Shown: positions 8,632 through 17,125, counted from the first letter of the stretch. The stretch: DNA of 64,000 nucleotides from an uncultured Planctomycetota bacterium (GCA_903901045.1 CAIUPP010000118.1:16405-80404); one strand, 5' to 3'. The notes: generated by a model from the letters alone, not told the origin. A program made the numbers and translations.

Positions 8632-10017
8632 GTGGCGAATTACCATTTTGTCGGCGTAGCCGGTATCGGCATGAGCGCGCTGGCGCAACTGGCGCGGGCG
8701 CGCGGAGACACTGTCACCGGCTCGGACCGGTATTTCGACCAGGGGGACATGCCCGACCGCCGCGCGCGCCTGGAGGCGCAGGGCATCCGCATCTTTCCGC
8801 AGGACGGCAGCGCCATCCGCCGCGACATCACCCACCTGGTGGTCTCCACCGCCATCGAGGACCAGAACCTGGACCTGGCCCGCGCCCGCGAACTGGGGCT
8901 GACGACCATCCACCGTTCGCGCGTGCTCTCCAATTTCTTCCAGGAATGCCACCGCGGCGTCGCCGTCACCGGCAGCTTCGGCAAGACCACCATCACCGCC
9001 CTCATCGGCTGGGGGCTGGCCAGCGCCGGGCTGAAGCCGATGGTGGTCAACGGCGGCATCATGCGCAACTTCGAGAATGAAAAGATGATCGGCAACGCCG
9101 TCCCCGGCGACGGGGAATACGCCTGCATCGAAGCGGATGAGAGCGACGGCACCTGCATCAACTACCGCTCCAGCGTGGGCGTCATCACCGGCATCGCGCG
9201 CGACCACAAGGAGCCGGACGAACTGCAGCGCATCTTCATCACCTTCGCCGCCAACACGCGCGACGCGCTCGTGGTCAGCCCGCAGGCCGGCGCGATATTG
9301 ATCGGGCAGCCGGGGCCGCGCCGCGTGACCTTCGGGTTGCAGGATGGCGACGTGCGCCCCCGGCGGATCCACCTGGGCAGCCGCGACGTCCGTTTCAACG
9401 TCGGCAACACCCGCTTCACCCTGCGGCAGATCGGCGCGTACAGCGTCTTCAACGCGCTGGCGGCCATCGCCGCGCTTCGCGAGATGGGGGTAACCGACCA
9501 CAGCATCGAGAACGCGCTGCGGCGTTTCGAGGGGGTCGGGCGGCGGATGGAGCTCATCAACCGGGTGCGCGGCGTGCGCATCTTCGACGACTTCGCGCAC
9601 AACCCCAGCAAGATCGAGGCGGCGGTGGAGGCGGTGCGCCGCGCCGGCGCGCGCCGCGTGCTGGGGGTCTTCCAGTTCCACGGCTTCGGCCCGGCGCGCT
9701 TCATGCGGCAGGAACTGGTGGAGGTGCTCGCCCGCTGCCTGGGGAAGGAGGATCGGCTCTGGCTGCTGCCGATCTACTACGCCGGCGGGACGGCGGCGAA
9801 AGACATCAGCGCGGCGGAGATCGCCGCCGAAGCCGCCGCGCGCAGCGCGCCGGTCAGCGCCGCCGCCGACCGCGCAGAACTGCTTTCCGCACTCCGCCAG
9901 ACCGCGCAGGAGAAGGACACCATCCTCGTCATGGGCGCGCGCGACGACACTCTCACCGCCCTCTGCCGCGAAATCGCCCAGGCGCTGGAATCCGCCCCGC
10001 CCGTGAAAGGCGCGTGA
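8632..10017 (+). CDS. Mur ligase family protein (MurC/Mpl-like)
   Basis: It is an ATP-dependent amide ligase of the UDP-N-acetylmuramate:amino acid/peptide type, 461 residues. Three Mur domains are visible: an N-terminal Rossmann part (HFVGVAGIGMSALAQLA, TGSDRYF), a central ATPase part with P-loop TGSFGKTT near residue 113, and a C-terminal part with FDDFAHNPSKIEAAV, the counterpart of DDYAHHP. EADESDGTC matches the MurC-type Mg-binding segment. The P-loop has Phe where MurC/Mpl have His (GTHGKT). Isolation from a wall cluster favours a recycling or accessory ligase over the essential MurC, but this is not decided. The start is GTG 8632; no strong ribosome site is seen. Confidence 0.8.
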   Translation: MANYHFVGVAGIGMSALAQLARARGDTVTGSDRYFDQGDMPDRRARLEAQGIRIFPQDGSAIRRDITHLVVSTAIEDQNLDLARARELGLTTIHRSRVLSNFFQECHRGVAVTGSFGKTTITALIGWGLASAGLKPMVVNGGIMRNFENEKMIGNAVPGDGEYACIEADESDGTCINYRSSVGVITGIARDHKEPDELQRIFITFAANTRDALVVSPQAGAILIGQPGPRRVTFGLQDGDVRPRRIHLGSRDVRFNVGNTRFTLRQIGAYSVFNALAAIAALREMGVTDHSIENALRRFEGVGRRMELINRVRGVRIFDDFAHNPSKIEAAVEAVRRAGARRVLGVFQFHGFGPARFMRQELVEVLARCLGKEDRLWLLPIYYAGGTAAKDISAAEIAAEAAARSAPVSAAADRAELLSALRQTAQEKDTILVMGARDDTLTALCREIAQALESAPPVKGA

Positions 10018-10018
10018 G

Positions 10019-10100
10019 TCACCACGGAGGGCCACGGAGAACCACGGAGGACAGAAGAATTCAGAGTGGTGGAGCGCGCTGTCCCAGCGCGCTTGCCGTC
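10019..10100. repeat. Family F fragment plus family E palindrome
   Basis: Three accacggag units (10019-10049) are followed by the family E hairpin (ggagcgcgctgtcccagcgc) at 10068-10100. Copies of family E occur at 18089 and 57240. It separates convergent genes and may act as a terminator-like structure. Confidence 0.7.
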
Positions 10101-10103
10101 TAA

Positions 10104-10847
10104 CTAAGAGACTTTCGTCCGTACCGTGAAGTCCTTGTCCAACCGGCCAATTTCCTGAAATGCCTGCGCAATTGCGTCTACTTCGTTGGGAGAAAGCGGC
10201 TTCGACGGTCTCTGCATCTTCGTGAAATAGTCAGGAATGCTATCAATCGAAATGCAGTTGATGCTTTGCGTCGTACCCCAAGGCGCATCTTCATAGGCGG
10301 AAGCAAACACCATCACGCCCTGAATGTACCTGTCCGTCTTCGTTAGGCGCCCCTTAACTCCCATGATACGGTTGTAGAGAGTCCGCACATGGTTTCCCAC
10401 TGGCTTCCCATTTACCAGAAGCTCCCCTTTCCCGTCCGGCGTGACCCATCCTCGCCAGTTCTTTGTCTCAACGGCAAAGACACCTGTGGGACCAACTACC
10501 ACATGGTCAAAATTCCCAAGAGGTGTTTGTATGTCGTTAATGACCCAGAAAGTATTGGGTAGTTCGTCAATCAGTTTCTTGGCTACCAGCACCTCCCCCT
10601 TGTAGCCCTTCCACCACGATGCAGCTTCTTTGTCCATCTTGCGGACGAAGGCGCAGACTACCAGCAATATTCCAAGTTGTATTGCTATCGCTGTGATGCC
10701 CTTCCATAAGGCCCACTTGGCAAGTGACAATCCGTAGACGAAACTCACCAATACTCCGGCAATGTACAGAACGACAGTACCTCGCGCCCATTTTTCGGAA
10801 ACTTGCGAAGACGCGTAGCGTCCCGCTTTTCCCGCAACTCGCGCCAT
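10104..10847 (-). CDS. Membrane-anchored NERD (nuclease-related domain) protein
   Basis: The NERD domain is related to the PD-(D/E)XK nuclease fold. The protein of 247 residues starts at ATG 10847 with a good GAGGGAGA ribosome site. Two hydrophobic segments near residues 27-45 and 50-66 form an N-terminal membrane anchor. The NERD core is at about 80-190, with the motif GYKGEVLVAKKL, then NFDHVVVGPTGVFAVETKNW, giving the Asp and the E-x-K pair of the nuclease fold. The activity of most NERD proteins is unproven. Its base composition is clearly lower in GC than its neighbours, which suggests recent acquisition. It is not coupled to the kamA-type cluster upstream on the same strand. Confidence 0.85.
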   Translation of the reverse strand: MARVAGKAGRYASSQVSEKWARGTVVLYIAGVLVSFVYGLSLAKWALWKGITAIAIQLGILLVVCAFVRKMDKEAASWWKGYKGEVLVAKKLIDELPNTFWVINDIQTPLGNFDHVVVGPTGVFAVETKNWRGWVTPDGKGELLVNGKPVGNHVRTLYNRIMGVKGRLTKTDRYIQGVMVFASAYEDAPWGTTQSINCISIDSIPDYFTKMQRPSKPLSPNEVDAIAQAFQEIGRLDKDFTVRTKVS

Positions 10848-11008
10848 GTTGTCTCCCTCAAGACGGTTCGGGTGCGCCACGCTCAAGGAGCATAAGGGAA
10901 GGACTACGGCCGTGGCTGCCGCCCCAATCGCAAATCGCTATTCAGTAATCAAGAGGGGGTCGCAAGCGCCCCCGAGTAATCCACAATCATCCGTACACCT
11001 GCCCCGTC

Positions 11009-11506
11009 TCACTCCATGACCTTGACGAAGATCAGCTTCCCATCCTCCGGCGCGTAGAAATCCGCCAGCGTGGCTTCCAGCTTGTAGCCGCAGCGCAGGT
11101 AGAACTGGCGGGTGGGTTCGTATTGGGTCTTGCTGGAGGTCTCGACGTAGATTCGCTTCCCCGCGGCCGCGCGAACGCGCTCCTCGGTCGCCGCCATCAG
11201 CTTGCGCCCGATGCCGGCGCGCTGCAGGGTGGGCTCCACGGCGATCCAGTACAGGTCGTAGCTGTGGACGCTGCAGGCGATCAGCCCGTAGCAGCAGTAG
11301 CCGACCACCTTCCCCTCGCGCTCGACCACGATGAAGCGGTACTCGCTCTTCTCCCCCTTGGTGAGCCGGTCGTCCATCAGTTCGAGCGCCACCGGCACTT
11401 CGTCGGTGCGGAAGTACTTGCTGTCGATCAGAATCCGCTCCAGCTCGGGGCGGTCGGACGCGCGAAGCTCGTCGCGCAGTATCAGTTCGGTTGCCGCGGC
11501 AGACAT
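11009..11506 (-). CDS. GNAT family N-acetyltransferase in the kamA cluster
   Basis: The 165-residue protein has one GNAT domain: an N-terminal helix pair, the strand YRFIVVEREGKVVGYC, then the acetyl-CoA loop VEPTLQRAGIGRKLM (Q-x-x-G-x-G). A C-terminal strand pair follows (FYLRCGYKLEA). It is the last gene of a four-gene minus-strand unit and overlaps the preceding ATP-grasp gene by 25 bases. In other organisms a GNAT protein (AblB) acetylates the beta-lysine made by a lysine 2,3-aminomutase, so an amine product of this cluster is a plausible substrate. That is inference; this protein is shorter than AblB. Confidence 0.85.
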   Translation of the reverse strand: MSAAATELILRDELRASDRPELERILIDSKYFRTDEVPVALELMDDRLTKGEKSEYRFIVVEREGKVVGYCCYGLIACSVHSYDLYWIAVEPTLQRAGIGRKLMAATEERVRAAAGKRIYVETSSKTQYEPTRQFYLRCGYKLEATLADFYAPEDGKLIFVKVME

Positions 11507-12531
11507 ACTGCATCCTCCAGGATGTGCCGTACCATTCGCTCCGGCGGGATCGCGGCGCGCTCGGCGGCGGCGGCGAACCCCGCGTCGGGGCTGAGGCAGG
11601 GGTTGGTGTTGATTTCGATGACGTAAGGCTTTCCACTATCGTCCACGCGCAGGTCCACGCGGGCATAGCCGCGCAGACCGAAAAGTCCCCAGCAGGCCAG
11701 CGAAGTCCGGCGCACGCGCTCGACGAGCGCCGCGTCGGCGGCGGGGTGGTCATAGGAACGGCGGGTGTTCTTGTACTCGGGTGAGGCGCTGTCCCACTTC
11801 GCGCGGAAGCCCAGCACGCGTTCCTTGCCCGGGCCGTAACCGTCGAACACGATCTCCGCGACGGGAAGCGCCTGCGCTCCTCCGGGAGCGGCCAGCAGCG
11901 AGACGTTGAACTCGCGCCCTTCGATGTACCGCTCCACCAGGATCGGCTGGGTGGGGAAGCGTTGCCGCATCTGCGCCAGTTTGACGGGCAACGCCGCGGG
12001 GTCGCGCACGACGGAGTCCTCGTCAATCCCGATGGAGGCGTCCTCCTGCGCGGGCTTGAGGATCCAGGGGCCGGGCACACCGCGGAAAGCGCCGTCGTTT
12101 GTAGGGGCGCAGCATGCTGCGCCCTTGCCCGGAGACGCTTCGCCCCCGCCGCCGCAGGAGACCCACTCCGGCGTCGGCACGCCGGCGGCGTGCAGGAGCA
12201 CCTTGCTCAGATGCTTGTCGGTGGAAAGTTCCAGGGCGCGGGCGGGGGAGCCGGTGTGCGCAATGCCGAGCAATTCGAAGAAGGCGGCGGCGGCCGGGTG
12301 GAGGCGCGCATCCCCCTCCACCGACTCGACCAGATTGAATATCATATCCGGCCGGGCGCGCTCGATTCGCTCCAGGACGGCGCGCAGATCGCGGTCGAAC
12401 GGCAGCGGCTCGGCGCGATGCCCCGCGCGCGTCAATGCCTCGGAGATGTGGCGCACCTGCTCCAGAACGTCCAGAGTGGAAGGATCCGACTCGGTCGCGG
12501 CCACGGCATTATGGGCGACCAGGAGTTTCAC
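11482..12531 (-). CDS. ATP-grasp ligase (D-Ala-D-Ala ligase-like), first of a tandem pair
   Basis: It belongs to the ATP-grasp amide ligase family, 349 residues. The GTG at 12531 overlaps the stop of the upstream ligase (GTGA), so translation is coupled. The N-terminal domain has FNLVESVEGDARLHP, like the substrate loop of Ddl. The ATP-binding part has WILKPAQEDASIGI and VERYIEGREFNVSLLA, and the Mg site is YVIEINTNPCLSPDAGF. Residues about 126-150 (including [14 protein letters not shown]) are encoded by a family B palindrome just before the ATP lid, where homologues should have a short loop. The partner genes kamA and GNAT suggest amide bond formation on an amino acid or beta-amino acid rather than cell-wall D-Ala-D-Ala. 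Confidence 0.8.
   Translation of the reverse strand: MKLLVAHNAVAATESDPSTLDVLEQVRHISEALTRAGHRAEPLPFDRDLRAVLERIERARPDMIFNLVESVEGDARLHPAAAAFFELLGIAHTGSPARALELSTDKHLSKVLLHAAGVPTPEWVSCGGGGEASPGKGAACCAPTNDGAFRGVPGPWILKPAQEDASIGIDEDSVVRDPAALPVKLAQMRQRFPTQPILVERYIEGREFNVSLLAAPGGAQALPVAEIVFDGYGPGKERVLGFRAKWDSASPEYKNTRRSYDHPAADAALVERVRRTSLACWGLFGLRGYARVDLRVDDSGKPYVIEINTNPCLSPDAGFAAAAERAAIPPERMVRHILEDAVCLPRQPN
12101..12129. repeat. Family B palindrome within the ATP-grasp gene
   Basis: The core gtaggggcgcagcatgctgc, followed by gcccttgcc, is in frame inside a coding sequence. On the coding strand it reads G-A-A-C-C-A-P, whereas in ligA the same palindrome reads G-A-Q-H-A-A-P. Confidence 0.9.
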
Positions 12532-13514
12532 GGCCTGCCTCCGGCGCGCTTCATCGCGGATTTCACGATATCGTCGACCAACTGCGCGTAGCTGCGCCCG
12601 GTCAGGCCGTTGAGAATCGGCAGGTCGGAGTACTCCGGGGTCATGCCCGCCAGCGGGTTCACTTCGAGGAAATGCGGCCGCCCCTGCGCATCGGCGCGCA
12701 GATCCACTCGCCCGGCGTCGCGGCAACCCAGCAGGCGGTAGCTTGCCAGCGCGAGCGCGGCGCACTCGTCGCTGAACGCCCCCGCTTCGGCCAGCCGGTA
12801 ATCCACCAGCCCGTGCCAGTTCTCCTTGTTGTGGAAGGAGTACACCCCCTTCTCCGCCTTCTCCAGCAGCACCACCTCCATCACGCCGAGCACGCGCGCA
12901 TCGTTCCCGCTGCCAACGATGCCCACGGTGGTTTCGCGCCCGGGGAGGAATTCCTCGATCAGCACCGGCTGGCGATGCTTCGCCAGAAGCGCCTTGCAGG
13001 TGCGTTCGAGGGAGGCGCGGTCGCGGACGATGGAGGTCGTGTCAATCCCCTTGCCCGTCCCCTCCGCCAGCGGCTTGGCGAACAGCGGGAAGGGAAGCGT
13101 CAGGCGCTCCAGGTCGGAGAGGCTCTCGACGACGAAGAACGCGGGGGTGCGCAGGCCGCCGTCGCGCACCACGCGCTTGGTCATCGCCTTGTCCAGCGTC
13201 AGAGCCGCCGTCAGCGGGTCGCAGAAGGTGTACAACTGGTCGAACAGCTCGCACAACGCCGGGGCCTGCGCCTCGCGGCTGCGCCCCCAGGCTCCCTCGC
13301 AGATGTTGAACACGAGTTCCCAGCGCTGCCCGGCGACGAGGCGTTTGGCCAGTTCGACGCAGCGGCCGACGCGCTCCGTGGCATGGCCCAGTTGCCGGAG
13401 GGCCCCTTCGATGCCGGCCAGCGTGGCTTCGCTATCGAACTCCGCCGCCTCGGCGGGGGTCCAGCCCAGGGCGATATAGTCGGATTTCAGGTCGTAACTC
13501 AGGGCGATCTTCAT
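12528..13514 (-). CDS. ATP-grasp ligase (D-Ala-D-Ala ligase-like), second of a tandem pair
   Basis: The 328-residue ATP-grasp protein starts at ATG 13514 (MKIALSYDLKSDY) after a CACGGAGC ribosome site. Ddl-like features are VFNICEGAWGRSREAQ in the substrate domain, PLFAKPLAEGTGKGI and LIEEFLPGRETTVGI in the ATP domain, and the metal-binding HFLEVNPLAGMTPE at the end. It is only distantly like the neighbouring ligase, so the pair may catalyse two different couplings or act on two substrates. It lies 115 bases downstream of the kamA-like gene and overlaps the next ligase by 4 bases. Adjacency to a lysine 2,3-aminomutase homologue argues against a housekeeping Ddl role. Confidence 0.82.
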   Translation of the reverse strand: MKIALSYDLKSDYIALGWTPAEAAEFDSEATLAGIEGALRQLGHATERVGRCVELAKRLVAGQRWELVFNICEGAWGRSREAQAPALCELFDQLYTFCDPLTAALTLDKAMTKRVVRDGGLRTPAFFVVESLSDLERLTLPFPLFAKPLAEGTGKGIDTTSIVRDRASLERTCKALLAKHRQPVLIEEFLPGRETTVGIVGSGNDARVLGVMEVVLLEKAEKGVYSFHNKENWHGLVDYRLAEAGAFSDECAALALASYRLLGCRDAGRVDLRADAQGRPHFLEVNPLAGMTPEYSDLPILNGLTGRSYAQLVDDIVKSAMKRAGGRP

Positions 13515-13578
13515 GCCATGCTCCGTGCAATGCGGGGGCGCAGAACAGGATTATCCCCGGCGGGTCTTCATAACGCAA

Positions 13579-13614
13579 ATGTGCCACCCCCGGGCAAGGC
13601 CGGGGATGGCACAT
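13579..13614. terminator. Hairpin between kamA-like gene and ATP-grasp gene
   Basis: The arms atgtgccacccccgg and ccggggatggcacat pair with one mismatch around a 6-base loop. There is no T-tract on either strand, so it could be an mRNA processing or attenuation hairpin rather than a full terminator, or a dispersed palindrome. Confidence 0.5.
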
Positions 13615-13629
13615 GGTTCGCTTCAGGCG

Positions 13630-14874
13630 TCAAATTTCCGGATAGGCGTACAGATTTCCGGCCCAGTTGCGCATCGTCACCTTGTCGGCGCCGTGCTCCA
13701 CGATGTAGTCCGAATTCACCGGGGTCTTGCCGCCGCCGCCAGGAGCGTCGATGACGTAGGTCGGCACGGCGTAGCCGCTGGTGAAGCCGCGGACGCGGCG
13801 CATAATCTCGACGCCGGCGGCCACGCTGGTGCGGAAATGCGAAGTGCCCATCACCGGGTCGCACTGGTACAGGTAGTACGGTCGGACGCGGTTGGCCAGC
13901 AGGCGCTGCCAGAGCCGCTTGAGCGTCTCGGCGTCGTCGTTGATCCCGCGCAGCAGCACCGTCTGCGACCCCAGGACCACGCCGCCGTCGGCGATGGTTG
14001 CCAATGCGCGCTCGACCTCGGGGGTGACTTCCCGCGGGTGGCTGAAATGGACGGAGAGGTAGAAGGCGCCGTTGGAGCGCAGCGTCCGCACCAGGCGCGG
14101 CGTGATGCGCTGCGGCAGGTAGCTCGGGACGCGGCTGCCCAGGCGCACCATCTCGATGTGGGGAATGGAGCGGAAGCGGCGGATGATCCGCGCCAGCACC
14201 GTCTCGCTCAGCAGGAGCGGGTCGCCGCCGCTGATCAGCACGTCGCGCACCTGCGGCTGGCCCTCCACATATGCAGCGGCCAACTCCAGCCTCTGCAGCA
14301 CCGAGCCCAGTTCGCCGTTGCCCACCAGCCGGCTGCGCGTGCAGTAACGGCAGTAGGAGGCGCACTTGTCGGAGGAGAGGAAAAGCACACGGTCCGGGTA
14401 GCGATGCACCAGCCCCGGGGTCTTCATGTCGTGATCTTCACCGCAGGGGTCTTCCATATCGGTGGGGGAGCAATAGAGCTCCTTGACCGAGGGGACGACC
14501 TGGCGGCGGATCGGGCACTCCGCGTTGTCGCGCTCCATGAGCGAGGCCCAGTACGGGGTGACGCCGACGACGAACTTGTTGCAGGCGATGGTCAGGCCGT
14601 CGATCTCCTCGCCGCTGAGCTCCAGAATGCGCTGGAAGTCCTGCAGGGAGCGAAGACGATGGCTCATCTGCCAGCGCCAGTCGGACCATTGTTCATCCGT
14701 GGCGTCAAAGGCGGCGCGGCCAACGAGGCGGTGGCCGGAGGCGGGTGCGCGAGCGACTTCTTGTACGGCGGTGAGTGGGCGCAATGCGCCCGGAGGTTCC
14801 GGCACGTCATCCGCGCCGGACGTTTCGGCAACTTCTTCCACGACCACAGGCAACCTCTGAGCAGAGGTCTCCAT
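13630..14874 (-). CDS. Lysine 2,3-aminomutase family radical SAM enzyme
   Basis: Family members shift the alpha-amino group of lysine (or glutamate) to the beta carbon using a 4Fe-4S cluster, SAM and PLP. The 414-residue protein starts at ATG 14874 after an AGGAGA site; the upstream in-frame extension has none. The cluster cysteines are C171, C175 and C178 (KCASYCRYC). The PLP lysine is in DAPGGGGKTPVN near the C terminus. The substrate-binding Asp positions of true lysine mutases are kept in QCDPVMG and VIDAPGG. This supports beta-lysine formation, though a glutamate mutase cannot be excluded. It is first in the unit kamA, ATP-grasp, ATP-grasp, GNAT. A proline- and alanine-rich N-terminal 55 residues looks disordered. 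Confidence 0.87.
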   Translation of the reverse strand: METSAQRLPVVVEEVAETSGADDVPEPPGALRPLTAVQEVARAPASGHRLVGRAAFDATDEQWSDWRWQMSHRLRSLQDFQRILELSGEEIDGLTIACNKFVVGVTPYWASLMERDNAECPIRRQVVPSVKELYCSPTDMEDPCGEDHDMKTPGLVHRYPDRVLFLSSDKCASYCRYCTRSRLVGNGELGSVLQRLELAAAYVEGQPQVRDVLISGGDPLLLSETVLARIIRRFRSIPHIEMVRLGSRVPSYLPQRITPRLVRTLRSNGAFYLSVHFSHPREVTPEVERALATIADGGVVLGSQTVLLRGINDDAETLKRLWQRLLANRVRPYYLYQCDPVMGTSHFRTSVAAGVEIMRRVRGFTSGYAVPTYVIDAPGGGGKTPVNSDYIVEHGADKVTMRNWAGNLYAYPEI

Positions 14875-15567
14875 CCGACATCTCCTGGCATAAACCGGGG
14901 CCCGCGACGAAACCGCTTCGTCCGGCGCCCTTCTATCGGGCCTCACTCCGTCCCGCAGGACGGATTACTTCCTTTTCGCGTCCGTCAGAAAAAACGTCTT
15001 CCCCGACCGCTCATCTCAAATGAGTGAATCGAATGCGGGGGTTGATTTCGAGAGGTAGAGATACCGCTTCCCAGCGTGCTGCCCCATCTTGCCCGGCAAC
15101 GAGTCTTCTGCGTCCACCTTCGTGAACCTGTTTAATGGTCCGCGCGTCCTCACCGCAGATACACACTGCGAATCAGAGTTACGACACGCCAGCCATCGTC
15201 GATAAAGTTACCATCATCACGCGGGTGTGTCAAGAGAACTTGGGCCGATAGTCGCGAGGCGATGGAAGCGTAACACGCTGTTGGAATATCAGTTGCAATC
15301 GCTCTGTGAAAATCTGCGATGATTTTGAATTTTCCCTGAAATGCGTTGTTGAAATCCTGTTGAAATCCACCCCCTACACCGTGTTGTGGGTCGCGCGGCC
15401 ATGACGCTACCTAATGTGGTATCTCAGGGCGGAAAAATGGGCGGGTTGCCGTAAGTATTTTCGGAAAGGATTTGACGTATCTACAATGACTGGTTGCACT
15501 CACGGAAAATCGCGCCCGTACTGAACGTCTTCCGTTTCCGGGGCGGCGCGGCACGCATGGCAAGACC
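14875..15567. other. 690-bp non-coding interval upstream of the kamA cluster
   Basis: No gene is seen. The part at about 15230-15480 is AT-richer than its surroundings, with several ttgaaat and gaatttt motifs (tgttgaaatcctgttgaaat). It probably carries the minus-strand promoter of the kamA unit. I looked for a lysine riboswitch here and did not recognise one. Confidence 0.5.
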
Positions 15568-15828
15568 TCACGTCACGCGGAATCGGCCGCCACCCTCATT
15601 GCGCAGCGTCTTGAAGCCGTGGCGCTTCAGATTGGCGTCGCTCAGCGTGCTTTTCTCATTATATCGCGTCACCAGCCCCGGCGGGGTAAAACGGCGCATC
15701 ACCTTGCCGCCGCAGCGCGGGCAAAGCGCCGGCCCCGGCTCGCTCATCCGATGCACCACGTCGAAGCCCACGTTGCACGCCGGGCAGCCCTTTTCCCCCT
15801 CCGCGGCACAATACTCATAAGTCGGCAT
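15568..15828 (-). CDS. FmdB-like zinc ribbon protein
   Basis: The 86-residue protein starts at ATG 15828 (MPTYEYCAAEGEKGC) behind a GGAGGAG site. Two Cys pairs (CPAC and CPRCGG) form a small zinc ribbon of the FmdB/CxxC family. The spacing VGFDVVHRMSEPGPALCPRC matches the family's FEVxxSMSxPPLxxCPxC pattern. The first Cys pair is displaced by an extra EGEKG segment. The C-terminal half is basic. Function is unknown; these proteins are often linked to regulation or metal handling. It stands alone. Confidence 0.8.
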   Translation of the reverse strand: MPTYEYCAAEGEKGCPACNVGFDVVHRMSEPGPALCPRCGGKVMRRFTPPGLVTRYNEKSTLSDANLKRHGFKTLRNEGGGRFRVT

Positions 15829-15950
15829 ATCTTTCTCCTCCACTTCCTATGATAGGGAGAGGCGGCATGTCGGTCAAGCGTTCGCTGAAGACAAGGTGCG
15901 ACGGAGGACATTTGGTAGCGTAACGGTTGCGCGGGAAGTCCGCAGGAGTG

Positions 15951-16082
15951 GCGCGGGTTATCCAACCCGCGATCATCGTGCGTTCTTCCGCGCACGTTCG
16001 CGGGACTTCGTCCCGCGACGCGGACTGGCCGTTCGACTCCGCTCACGGCCCCGAGCCAGCCGAGGGGATAGTCCGCGCCACT
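15951..16082. repeat. Composite family A + D palindrome
   Basis: The A hairpin (gcgcgggttatccaacccgc) starts at 15951, followed by a spacer and D-type ends (cgcggact at 16018, agtccgcg at 16070). It resembles 1233-1325 and 60701-60803. The 358-bp gap 15829-16187 holds no gene. Confidence 0.75.
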
Positions 16083-16187
16083 TTGCTTCTCCTCACCCTC
16101 CAGGGTGCCTATCCAAGCGCTTGCTGTTCCGCTCAAAATGAGCTAGTGTAAGTGAAACGACACCCTTTCATTTCGGACCGGCCACGC

Positions 16188-16961
16188 ATGATCGCCGTAT
16201 CACTTCAATCCGGCAGCAACGGCAACTGCATCTACGTCGAGGCGGCGGGCGCGCGGCTGCTGTTCGACGCGGGGATCAGCGGCGTACAGGCGGAGCGCCG
16301 GCTGGCCGCCTTCGGGCGCGACATCCGCAAAGTGGACGCCGTCATCATCTCCCACGACCACTCCGACCATATCCGATGCGCCGGCGTGCTCCACCGCAAA
16401 TACGGCCTCCCGCTTTTCGCCAGCCGCCCCACCCTGAAAGCGGCGGAGAAGTACCAGAACCTCGGCGCGATACAGTCGGCGCGCGACTTCACCTCCGGCG
16501 GCGCCTTGCACTTCGGGAAGGTGACCGTCGAGACCGTCCGCACGCCGCACGACGCGGAGGATGGCGTCGTCTTCGTGGTCTGCGCCGAGGGGAAGCGGCT
16601 GGGAATTCTCACCGACCTGGGGCACATCTTCGACGGCCTGCCGGCGCTGATCGGATCGCTCGACGCGGTTTTCCTCGAGAGCAACTACGATCCGGAAATG
16701 CTCGAGAACGGCCCCTACCCGGCGTTCCTGAAAGCGCGCATCCGCGGGCCGCGCGGGCACATCTCCAACATCGAATCGGCCGAGCTGCTGCGCGGCAGCG
16801 CCTCCCCCGCGCTGCAATGGGCCTGCCTGGCGCATCTCTCCGAGCAGAACAACCGCCCCGATCTCGCCCTGCGCACGCACAAAGAGATCCTCGGCGACGC
16901 CTTCCCCCTCCGCGCCGCCAGCCGCTACGAGCCCACGGGGCTGTTCGAGGTGCGGACGTAG
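16188..16961 (+). CDS. MBL fold metallo-hydrolase (YycJ-like)
   Basis: The 257-residue metallo-beta-lactamase fold protein starts at ATG 16188 (MIAVSLQSGSNGNC), which matches the YycJ family N terminus; the ATG at 16152 adds an unconserved extension. The dimetal site is SHDHSDH near residue 60. Further ligands are expected at TPHDAEDGV, LTDLGHI and the late CLAHLSEQNNRPDL. YycJ-type enzymes are 5'-exonuclease-like proteins implicated in DNA repair and wall signalling in Firmicutes. The role here is inferred from fold only. No partner gene is adjacent. Confidence 0.85.
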   Translation: MIAVSLQSGSNGNCIYVEAAGARLLFDAGISGVQAERRLAAFGRDIRKVDAVIISHDHSDHIRCAGVLHRKYGLPLFASRPTLKAAEKYQNLGAIQSARDFTSGGALHFGKVTVETVRTPHDAEDGVVFVVCAEGKRLGILTDLGHIFDGLPALIGSLDAVFLESNYDPEMLENGPYPAFLKARIRGPRGHISNIESAELLRGSASPALQWACLAHLSEQNNRPDLALRTHKEILGDAFPLRAASRYEPTGLFEVRT

Positions 16962-16982
16962 AGGCGCGGAAAACAAACGACG

Positions 16983-17125
16983 ATGGGGGAAACCACAGAT
17001 GACACCGATGGACACTGTACGACGCGGAATCGGGCTGATGAGACAGAACCCCCCTCGTATTGATCCCGAGTAGCCGTTGCCTCTTCTTCCTGACTGTGTA
17101 CATCCGTGTGCATCTGTGGTTCCCC
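16983..17125. repeat. Family G inverted repeat
   Basis: The left arm (aaccacagatgacaccgatg) near 16991 and the right arm (catccgtgtgcatctgtggt) near 17100 form a long imperfect hairpin between the convergent MBL and DUF6159 genes. Confidence 0.7.

Noticed and set aside
12528..13514. Naming this gene ddl
   Set aside because: Context with kamA, a second ATP-grasp and a GNAT argues against a housekeeping D-Ala-D-Ala ligase; family-level call kept.
14940..15240. Possible lysine riboswitch upstream of the kamA-like gene
   Set aside because: I could not find the conserved L-box core or a convincing set of stems on the minus strand.
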